Both the position numbers and the translations under genes were made by a program. From positions 1-11,511 of the forward strand of contig JBKPDU010000092.1 of NCBI GenBank assembly GCA_046728055.1: a stretch of DNA of 11,511 nt. Direction: 5' to 3'. This document shows positions 6,223 to 11,511 of the stretch, piece by piece. Under the pieces are notes generated by a model. That model was not told the origin of the DNA. It worked only from the letters and a program-made list of their open reading frames with translations, and ran no database searches. Source of the DNA: AC-69 sp046728055. Lineage in GTDB: Bacteria > Actinomycetota > UBA4738 > HRBIN12. Position 1 is the first letter of the stretch; every line of letters begins with the position of its first letter.

Positions 6223-6228
6223 ACGATA
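6223..6228 (-). promoter_or_regulatory. Possible -10 box for epimerase gene
   Basis: TATCGT on the minus strand lies about 42 nt before the ATG at 6180, leaving a leader that includes the GGAGGG ribosome site. No good -35 box is present at 16 to 18 nt. It lies in the 180-nt divergent region 6181-6360, in which I see no gene and no other clear structure besides the two promoters. Confidence 0.3.
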
Positions 6229-6319
6229 GCCCCTCGGCCCGGACTGGGGCAGGGACAGGCGTACTCCCTTCGGCAGCGAGGTAGGGCAAAAGACCGATGC
6301 GCGTCCTGGGGGGCCTCCG

Positions 6320-6354
6320 TACGATACTCGGGGCGAGGTGCCGCCGAAAGGGGG
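6320..6354 (+). promoter_or_regulatory. Possible -10 box and strong ribosome site of FtsH-like gene
   Basis: TACGAT (6320-6325), or the overlapping GATACT (6323-6328), could be the -10 box. AAAGGGGG (6347-6354) ends 6 nt before GTG 6361 and decides that start over the upstream in-frame extension, which is antisense to the epimerase gene. No -35 box is clear. Confidence 0.45.
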
Positions 6355-6360
6355 ACGCTC

Positions 6361-8172
6361 GTGAAGAAGGAACGATCGGTCGCAGCCACGCTCGAGGGGT
6401 CGCAGCTCCTGCGCGCCGGGAAGGCGGACGTCTTCCGGATCAGGGAGCGGACCCGCCGCAAGCGCGTGCGGCGGTTGATCGTCGTCATGGTTTCGGCCGA
6501 CGCGTACCTCTGGTACCGGTACGTCACCGACAACCCCATCCGGCTGCCGACCCTGGGCCCGAACTGGTTCCTGTTCCTGCCGGTGATCCTGATCTTCCTG
6601 GCCATCTTCCTGATGATGGCCATGCCGTTCATCAGTGGGCGCTCCCCCCACGTGGTCGTCCGACCCGAGGAGATCGAGGTCGGCCTGACCGACGTCCGTG
6701 GGCTCGACGGCCAGGTCGACGAGGTCATGCGGACGCTCGACGTGTTCCTGGGCTATGCCACGTTCCGCGACGAGTTGGGAGGCAATCCACGGCGGGGGAT
6801 CCTGTTCGAGGGCCCGCCGGGGACGGGTAAGACGTACCTGGCGAAGGCCATGGCCAAGCAGGCCGGGGTGCCGTTCCTGTTCACCTCCGCACCGGCGTTC
6901 CAGTCGATGTGGTTCGGGATGACCGGCTCTCGCATCCGGTCGTTCTTCAAGCGACTCCGCAAGCTGGCGCGCAAGGAAGGGGGCGCGATCGGCTTCATCG
7001 AGGAGATCGACGCCATCGGCTCGGATCGGGGCGGCCTCTCGGCTTCCCCCGATCCAACGGGCCTTGGCCGGGCGACCAACCGGTTCATCGGTCCCGGCGG
7101 TTCGGGCATGGTGAACGAGCTGCTCGTCCAGATGCAGTCGTTCGACACCCCTCCGTTCCTCGAGCGCGTGAAGGGGAGGCTGATCGAGTGGATCAACGGG
7201 TTCCTCTCACCCCAGCACCGGTTCGCCGCGGGGAAGCCCAGCTACAACAACATCCTGTTGATCGCCGCGACCAACCGGTCCGACAACCTGGACCCCGCGC
7301 TCCTTCGGCCGGGTCGGTTCGACCGAAGGCTCTATTTCGACGTGCCGACCAAGCAAGGTCGTCGTGACCTGGTCGATTTCTTCATGGATCGCAAGGCCCA
7401 CCACGAGCAACTGAACGGCGATTCGGCGCGCGAGCGTCTGGCTCACGACACGTTCGGCTACACCCCGGTCATGATCGAGCACCTCTTCGACGAGTCCCTG
7501 CTGGTCGCCCTCCGCGGCGGGCGGCGCCAGATGAACGTCGACGACGTGTACGAGGCGAAGCTCACGGAGGAGATCGGCATCAAACAGCCGGTCACCTACT
7601 CCGACGGTGAGCGGCTCGCGGTGGCGACACACGAGGCCGGGCACGCCACCGTGGCGTACTTCTTCGGCAAGGGTCGACGGCTCGAGGTCCTGTCGATCAT
7701 CAAGCGGCGCCAGGCCCTGGGGCTCCTGGCTCACGGGGACGAGGAGGAGCGGTTCACCAGGTCGCGCTCGGAGATCGAGGCTCATGTGGCCATCGCGCTC
7801 GGTGGCCTGGTCTCCGAAGAGCTGTTCCTGGGGGAGTCCGGGACCGGCCCGGCCTCGGACCTGGCCGCGGCCACGCAGCTCGCCGCCCAGATGGTCGGTT
7901 CGTTCGGCATGGCCGGGTCGCTCATCTCCTTCGACGCCATCGCCGAGGGTCCCATCGGGAGCAAGAACCTGGTGGGCAAGGTCCTGGGCGATCGGGACGG
8001 CAAGGCGCGGGTCGAGGACATCCTGGCCGAACAGAAGGTACGGGTTTCGCAGGTGCTCGACGAGAACCGCGACGTGGTGGCGGCGCTTCGTGAAGCGCTC
8101 ATGGAACGGGACGAGCTCGTGGGCGAGGAGATCACCACCGTCATCGGGCAGGCGCTGGCGAACCGGGGCTAG
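6361..8172 (+). CDS. FtsH-like membrane-anchored AAA+ zinc metalloprotease, divergent
   Basis: A 603-aa protein with AAA+ ATPase and M41 peptidase domains, expected to pull membrane or cytosolic proteins into a hexameric ring and degrade them. After a basic N-terminus, a weak hydrophobic stretch (about 39-55) and a strong one (70-90) are separated by only about 15 residues, far less than the extracytoplasmic domain of ordinary FtsH. Walker A is GPPGTGKT (151-158). The pore loop is WFG (184-186) where FtsH has FVG. Walker B is GFIEEIDAIG (211-220), with Glu214 replacing the usual Asp. The region of homology is IAATNRSDNLDPALLRPGRF (301-320), with Arg fingers R316 and R319. The zinc site is HEAGH (424-428) with D500 as third ligand. 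Two insertions lie between Walker B and IAATN, at about 223-250 and 264-297. It starts at GTG 6361 after a strong ribosome site. It is a distinct subfamily rather than the housekeeping FtsH. Confidence 0.88.
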   Translation: MKKERSVAATLEGSQLLRAGKADVFRIRERTRRKRVRRLIVVMVSADAYLWYRYVTDNPIRLPTLGPNWFLFLPVILIFLAIFLMMAMPFISGRSPHVVVRPEEIEVGLTDVRGLDGQVDEVMRTLDVFLGYATFRDELGGNPRRGILFEGPPGTGKTYLAKAMAKQAGVPFLFTSAPAFQSMWFGMTGSRIRSFFKRLRKLARKEGGAIGFIEEIDAIGSDRGGLSASPDPTGLGRATNRFIGPGGSGMVNELLVQMQSFDTPPFLERVKGRLIEWINGFLSPQHRFAAGKPSYNNILLIAATNRSDNLDPALLRPGRFDRRLYFDVPTKQGRRDLVDFFMDRKAHHEQLNGDSARERLAHDTFGYTPVMIEHLFDESLLVALRGGRRQMNVDDVYEAKLTEEIGIKQPVTYSDGERLAVATHEAGHATVAYFFGKGRRLEVLSIIKRRQALGLLAHGDEEERFTRSRSEIEAHVAIALGGLVSEELFLGESGTGPASDLAAATQLAAQMVGSFGMAGSLISFDAIAEGPIGSKNLVGKVLGDRDGKARVEDILAEQKVRVSQVLDENRDVVAALREALMERDELVGEEITTVIGQALANRG

Positions 8173-8178
8173 ACGGGC

Positions 8179-9051
8179 TCATCCGGCCAGCTCGCGTACG
8201 GCGGGGATCACCTGGCTCGCCAGAAGTTCGCGCTGCTCCCACCGGTCGCCCGAGAGCCAGACGTTGAAGCACGAGAAGCCGTCGGCGGCGAGCCCGGCCA
8301 GTCGCTCCGCGACGGGGCCGGGCTCGCCGGCGATCATGCGGTCGGGATCGGGCGGGGGGCCGCCGCCCACCCGCACCGAGACGTTGTAGGCGAACGTCAA
8401 CCCGTCGGGGTCGCGGCCGCCCCGTTCGGCCGAGTCCTTCACCACCTTCAGCTTCTCCCGAGCGACGTCCGGAGGCGCGTAGGCCATCGACGGGATCCAC
8501 CCGTCGGCCGTCCGCCCCGTCAGCTCGAGCGCCAGTTGCCCGTACGTCCCCAGCCAGATGGGGATGGCCTTCGACGGCTTGGGTTCGACCTCGGCGCCAA
8601 CCGTTCGGTAGTGATGGCCCTCGAAGGAGAACGACGGCGCGAACCACACGCCGCGGATGATCGTGACCGCTTCGTTCAGGGACTCGATCTTCTCGTGGGG
8701 AGAGCGGACCGGCAGCCCGAACGCCTCGAACTCCCGATCGTTCCCGCCGGCGCCGAGGCCGAGGACCAGCCGTCCACCCGACAGCCGGTGCAGCGTCTCC
8801 GCCATCTTGGCCGTGACGACGGGGTCGCGGTAGGGCAGGCCGAGGACGTTCGGCCCGACCGAGATGCGGGACGTCGAGGCCGCGATCCACGTGAGCAGGG
8901 TCCACGTCTCGAAGGACGGGCGGGTGCCGTGTAGGTGGTCCCACACCGTCACCAGATCGAACCCGAGCTCCTCCGCGTGCCGGGCCTCCGCCACGGGATC
9001 GGAGCGCCCGGAGGCGGACGGGATGACGCTGACGCCGAAGACAACGTCCAT
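8179..9051 (-). CDS. LLM-class F420-dependent oxidoreductase
   Basis: A 290-aa TIM-barrel protein of the luciferase-like monooxygenase superfamily, in the group that uses deazaflavin F420. Visible signatures are HAEELGFDLVTVWDHL (25-40), SRISVGPNVLGLPYRDP (61-77), the phosphate-binding stretch GGRLVLGLGAG followed by NDREFEAFGLP (92-114) and PIWLGTYG with TADGWIP (164-187). These match the families annotated as probable F420-dependent oxidoreductases; the substrate is unknown, and typical roles are hydride transfer to sugars, alcohols or unsaturated compounds. ATG 9051 gives a complete barrel start (MDVVFGVSVI), while the open frame further upstream overlaps the thiolase gene. Its stop is 6 nt from that of the FtsH-like gene. 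It is divergent from the thiolase across 55 nt. FMN-dependent relatives cannot be excluded without structure or assay. Confidence 0.88.
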   Translation of the reverse strand: MDVVFGVSVIPSASGRSDPVAEARHAEELGFDLVTVWDHLHGTRPSFETWTLLTWIAASTSRISVGPNVLGLPYRDPVVTAKMAETLHRLSGGRLVLGLGAGGNDREFEAFGLPVRSPHEKIESLNEAVTIIRGVWFAPSFSFEGHHYRTVGAEVEPKPSKAIPIWLGTYGQLALELTGRTADGWIPSMAYAPPDVAREKLKVVKDSAERGGRDPDGLTFAYNVSVRVGGGPPPDPDRMIAGEPGPVAERLAGLAADGFSCFNVWLSGDRWEQRELLASQVIPAVRELAG

Positions 9052-9059
9052 CGATGTGG

Positions 9060-9065
9060 AGTCTA
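9060..9065 (-). promoter_or_regulatory. Putative -10 box for F420-dependent oxidoreductase gene
   Basis: TAGACT on the minus strand lies 8 nt before ATG 9051, with no Shine-Dalgarno sequence between, so a leaderless mRNA is likely. It faces an identical TAGACT for the thiolase at 9095-9100. Confidence 0.45.
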
Positions 9066-9094
9066 GGCTCGACGAGGTGGAGAACGGCCGGTCG

Positions 9095-9100
9095 TAGACT
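9095..9100 (+). promoter_or_regulatory. Putative -10 box for thiolase operon
   Basis: TAGACT lies 6 nt before GTG 9107, so transcription would start at or next to the start codon. The expected -35 zone (about 9069-9077) overlaps the upstream part of the opposing promoter, so the two promoters are probably interlocked. Confidence 0.45.
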
Positions 9101-9106
9101 GGTCCC

Positions 9107-10291
9107 GTGAGCGCCTCCGTGATCGTCGCCGGTGCCCGGACGCCCATCGGCAAGCTGCGGGGATCGGTGGGAGGCCTCTCCGCGGTCGACCTGGGCGCCG
9201 CAGCCATCCACGAGGCCTTGCGGCGATCGGGTGTGGCCCCCGAGCGGATCGACTACGTGATCATGGGTCACGTGATCCAGGCGGGGACGGGCCAGATCAC
9301 CGCCCGGCAGGCCGCCGTCGCGGCCGGCATCCCCAAGGAGGTCCCGGCCATCACCATCAACAAGGTGTGCCCGTCCGCCCTCACCGCGATCGCCCTCGCC
9401 GATCAGCTCATCCGAGCGGGGGAGGTCGAGATCGTGGTGGCCGGTGGGATGGAGTCCATGACACAGGCCCCGTACCTGCTCCCCGCCGCTCGAGGGGGCC
9501 ACCGCCTCGGACACACCGAGCTCGTCGACTCGATGATCCATGACGGGCTGTGGTCATCGTTCACCAAGATGACCATGGGCGAGTCATCGGATCAGGTGAA
9601 TGCGGAACTCGACATCACCCGCGATGAGCAGGACGCGTGGGCCGCCCGTTCGCACCGGCGGGCCCACGCCGCCTGGGAGGACGGCCGCTTGGCCGAGGAG
9701 GTCGTGGCGGTCGAGACCGAGGGAAGAACCGGCCAGCCGATCGTCGTGACGCGCGACGAGGGCATTCGGCCCGACTCGACGCCGGAGTCCCTGGCCGCAC
9801 TTCCGCCTGCGTTCGGTGAGAGGGGAACGATCACGGCGGGCAACGCGTCGCAGATCTCCGACGGAGGGGCGGCGGTCGTCGTCACCAGCCGGGAGAAGGC
9901 CGAGGAGCTCGGACTGCCGGCGCTCGCCGAGGTCGTGGCCCACGGCATGGCGGCCGAGCGATTCGCGTACCTGCACTCCGTCCCGGCCATCGCGCTACAG
10001 CATGCGCTGAAGAAGGCGGGGCTCGATGTCCACGACCTCGGGTTGATCGAGGTGAACGAGGCGTTCGCCGCCGTCGCGCTGAACGTCACGAAGGTGCTCG
10101 GGGTTTCGGACGACATCGTGAACGTGAACGGCGGCGCGGTCGCCCTCGGACATCCCATCGGCATGAGCGGCGCCCGCATCGTCCTCACGCTCGCATACGA
10201 GATGCGTCGCCGAGGGGTGGACCTCGGCGGCGCGACCATCTGCGGCGGTGGGGGCCAGGGCGACGCACTGGTCCTCCGACGGCCCGCGTAG
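9107..10291 (+). CDS. Thiolase, probable acetyl-CoA acetyltransferase
   Basis: A 394-aa thiolase, the normal size for the biosynthetic/degradative type II family. It would condense two acetyl-CoA to acetoacetyl-CoA or cleave 3-ketoacyl-CoA in reverse. The acyl-accepting cysteine is C88 in INKVCPSALTAI. NEAFA (317-321) lies in the His/Asn-Glu loop, GHPIGMSGAR (348-357) carries catalytic H349, and CGGGGQGDAL (379-388) carries the second cysteine C379. The motif around C88 reads CPSAL rather than the common CxSGL, otherwise all expected elements are present. It starts at GTG 9107, which gives the family N-terminus SVIVAGARTPIG. The acyl-CoA dehydrogenase begins 12 nt after its stop, so the two are probably co-transcribed. 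Acetoacetyl-CoA formation is favoured because of the crotonyl-CoA carboxylase/reductase nearby, but a longer-chain 3-ketoacyl-CoA thiolase is possible. Confidence 0.92.
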   Translation: MSASVIVAGARTPIGKLRGSVGGLSAVDLGAAAIHEALRRSGVAPERIDYVIMGHVIQAGTGQITARQAAVAAGIPKEVPAITINKVCPSALTAIALADQLIRAGEVEIVVAGGMESMTQAPYLLPAARGGHRLGHTELVDSMIHDGLWSSFTKMTMGESSDQVNAELDITRDEQDAWAARSHRRAHAAWEDGRLAEEVVAVETEGRTGQPIVVTRDEGIRPDSTPESLAALPPAFGERGTITAGNASQISDGGAAVVVTSREKAEELGLPALAEVVAHGMAAERFAYLHSVPAIALQHALKKAGLDVHDLGLIEVNEAFAAVALNVTKVLGVSDDIVNVNGGAVALGHPIGMSGARIVLTLAYEMRRRGVDLGGATICGGGGQGDALVLRRPA

Positions 10292-10294
10292 GAT
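10289..10294 (+). promoter_or_regulatory. TAGGAT box overlapping thiolase stop codon
   Basis: TAGGAT begins with the thiolase TAG stop codon and lies 9 nt before the acyl-CoA dehydrogenase ATG at 10304. It has the same TAnnnT-to-start geometry as other genes here, so it could be an internal leaderless promoter. Chance is possible, as the TAG is required for termination. Confidence 0.3.
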
Positions 10295-10303
10295 CCGGGG
10301 CGC

Positions 10304-11464
10304 ATGGCCGAGGACCGCTTCGAGCTGCCTCGAGAGCTCGAGGAGTTCCGCGGCGTCGTCCGGCAGATCGCCGAGGAACGGATCGCTCCCCGGGCCGCGG
10401 AGATCGACGAGACCGACGAGTGGCCCGAGGACGTGTACAAGGTCCTGGTCGACAACGACCTGATGGCGGTGGGCTATCCCGAGGAGCTCGGCGGTTCGGG
10501 CGGCGGAACCCTCGCCTTCGGCGTGCTGGTCGAGGAGCTCGCCCGGGTCTCTGCCGGCGTTTCGTTGATCCCGGGCGTGTGCAAGCTCGGCGTGATCCCT
10601 CTGCGGGTGGCCGGCGACCGCGACAAGGAACACTCGATGACCGAGGGGATCTGCCGTGGTGACATCCTGATGTCGTACGCGCTGACCGAGCCGGGGGCAG
10701 GATCCGACCCAGCGTCGATGACCACGCGGTACGTGCCCGACGGCGATGCGTTCGTCCTGTCGGGAACCAAGCGGTTCATCACCGGAGCCGGCGTGTCCCA
10801 CGGCTATGTCGTGTTCGCCACCGCGGACCCGTCCCGGAAGGCGAAAGGCGTCTCCGCGTTCCTCGTGATGCGGGACGACCCCGGCGTCTCCTTCGGCCGG
10901 AAGGAGGACAAGATGGGGATCCGAGGGTCGCCCACCCGCGAGGTGATCCTGGAAGACTGTCGGATCCCCGCCGACCGGCTGATCGGCAAAGAGGGCGAGG
11001 GCTTCGCCTACGCCATGCTGACTCTGGACCATTCGCGGCCCGTCATCGCGGCGCAAGCTCTTGGCATCGCGCAGGGAGCGTTCGACGTCTCGTCGAGGTA
11101 CGCGATGGAGCGGCGACAGTTCGGGCAGCGGATCGCCGACTTCGAAGCCATCCAGTTCATGCTGGCCGACATGGCTATGAAGATCGAGGCGTCTCGGTTG
11201 CTGGTCTATCGGGCCCTGGCCATGTGTGACGCGGGTGATCAGAGAATGCCGTATCTCTCGGCCACCGCGAAGTGCTTCGCTTCGGATGCCGCCATGGAGA
11301 TCACGACCGACGCGGTACAGATCCTGGGAGGGTACGGATACATCCGCGAGTATCCGGTGGAGCGGATGATGCGCGACGCGAAGATCACGCAGATCTACGA
11401 GGGGACGAACCAGATCCAACGCGTCGTGATCGCCCGCCACATCCTCACGTCGCTCGAAGCCTGA
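10304..11464 (+). CDS. Acyl-CoA dehydrogenase (short-chain type)
   Basis: A 386-aa FAD enzyme of normal length, forming a trans-2 double bond in an acyl-CoA ester and passing electrons to electron-transfer flavoprotein. The N-terminal helical domain is about 1-120. The middle beta domain has the flavin/substrate segment YALTEPGAGSDPASM (125-139) and GTKRFITGAG (154-163). The C-terminal helical domain has RRQFGQRIADFEAIQFMLADM (270-290), QILGGYGYIREYPVERMMRD (339-358) and the catalytic base E366 in QIYEGTNQIQR (363-373). Glu at this place in YEGT is typical of short- and medium-chain and butyryl-CoA dehydrogenases. It is too short to be methylsuccinyl-CoA dehydrogenase of the ethylmalonyl-CoA pathway, which has an N-terminal extension. 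Clustering with thiolase suggests butyryl-CoA or another short ester as substrate; chain length is not proven. No ETF genes are in the window. Confidence 0.93.
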   Translation: MAEDRFELPRELEEFRGVVRQIAEERIAPRAAEIDETDEWPEDVYKVLVDNDLMAVGYPEELGGSGGGTLAFGVLVEELARVSAGVSLIPGVCKLGVIPLRVAGDRDKEHSMTEGICRGDILMSYALTEPGAGSDPASMTTRYVPDGDAFVLSGTKRFITGAGVSHGYVVFATADPSRKAKGVSAFLVMRDDPGVSFGRKEDKMGIRGSPTREVILEDCRIPADRLIGKEGEGFAYAMLTLDHSRPVIAAQALGIAQGAFDVSSRYAMERRQFGQRIADFEAIQFMLADMAMKIEASRLLVYRALAMCDAGDQRMPYLSATAKCFASDAAMEITTDAVQILGGYGYIREYPVERMMRDAKITQIYEGTNQIQRVVIARHILTSLEA

Positions 11465-11470
11465 ATACGG

Positions 11471-11487
11471 GCGCGATCGTTCCGCGC
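11471..11487 (+). terminator. Weak stem-loop after acyl-CoA dehydrogenase
   Basis: GCGCG (11471-11475) pairs with CGCGC (11483-11487) around a 7-nt loop, 6 nt after the stop codon. There is no T-tract and the stem is short. The rest of the sequence to the right edge shows nothing I can name. Confidence 0.2.
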
Positions 11488-11511
11488 GCACTCCCATGAT
11501 GGGTCGGGGGC

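Noticed and set aside
5827..6360. Upstream in-frame extension of the FtsH-like gene, about 178 codons
   Set aside because: It is antisense to the epimerase gene, has no domain, and a strong ribosome site stands right before GTG 6361.
6181..6651. Upstream in-frame extension of the epimerase gene
   Set aside because: It runs antisense into the FtsH-like gene, and ATG 6180 has a well-spaced GGAGGG and gives the normal family length.
8141..9541. 466-codon minus-strand open frame spanning the F420 oxidoreductase and the thiolase start
   Set aside because: It covers parts of two real genes and a promoter region, and its translation lacks any domain.
10304..11464. Methylsuccinyl-CoA dehydrogenase of the ethylmalonyl-CoA pathway
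   Set aside because: At 386 aa it lacks the N-terminal extension of that enzyme and looks like an ordinary short-chain acyl-CoA dehydrogenase.
9995..11497. About 500-codon open frame antisense to the acyl-CoA dehydrogenase
   Set aside because: It lies opposite a well-supported gene, is rich in His/Arg/Asp-Leu repeats from reverse-complemented codons, and has no recognisable domain.
1..11511. Mobile element, tRNA, rRNA, riboswitch or CRISPR array
   Set aside because: No transposase, integrase, long direct or inverted repeats, cloverleaf or regular repeat array could be seen, and gene-free gaps are too short for most of these.

Overview
The DNA is strongly GC-rich, with GTG and TTG starts beside ATG and very tight gene packing. 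It carries a free-standing acyl-CoA carboxyltransferase beta subunit, an F420-type luciferase-like oxidoreductase, and several genes with a TAnnnT box only 6 to 9 nt before the start codon. Together these suggest an actinobacterium (Actinomycetota), probably a little-studied lineage. This is inferred from gene content; no marker gene is present. I see no tRNA, rRNA, CRISPR array, insertion sequence or prophage gene. The longest gene-free stretch is about 180 nt (6181-6360).

Layout. The window opens with the last 34 codons of a 3-hydroxyacyl-CoA dehydrogenase (2-106, +), followed by a small stem-loop. A minus-strand operon then runs from 3426 down to 128: acyl-CoA carboxylase beta subunit, a small 86-aa protein, a cupin and a family 4 glycosyltransferase. 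Two of its junctions are 4-nt start/stop overlaps. Divergent from it is a stand-alone RecB/Cas4-like Fe-S nuclease (3509-4468, +). Next is a crotonyl-CoA carboxylase/reductase (4538-5779, +) with a good promoter, convergent with a methylmalonyl/ethylmalonyl-CoA epimerase (5776-6180, -); their two stop codons share one CTAG. Divergent from the epimerase is an unusual compact FtsH-like membrane AAA+ zinc protease (6361-8172, +). It faces an F420-dependent oxidoreductase (8179-9051, -), which is divergent from a thiolase and acyl-CoA dehydrogenase pair (9107-11464, +).

How the genes fit together. Five or six of the ten genes handle short-chain acyl-CoA thioesters. The thiolase makes acetoacetyl-CoA, the dehydrogenase at the left edge acts on 3-hydroxybutyryl-CoA, crotonyl-CoA carboxylase/reductase makes ethylmalonyl-CoA, the epimerase handles ethylmalonyl- and methylmalonyl-CoA, the carboxyltransferase makes (methyl)malonyl-CoA, and the acyl-CoA dehydrogenase could oxidise butyryl-CoA or a related ester. 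This is consistent with part of the ethylmalonyl-CoA pathway or with making C4/C5 dicarboxyl-CoA extender units. The mutases, methylsuccinyl-CoA dehydrogenase and lyase that would settle this are outside the window. The nuclease, FtsH-like protease, glycosyltransferase and F420 enzyme have no obvious place in that pathway.

I found no clearly new multi-gene system. The best leads are the divergent FtsH-like protease, the recurrent leaderless promoter layout, the stand-alone Fe-S nuclease, and residue changes at specificity or CO2-binding positions of the two carboxylating enzymes.
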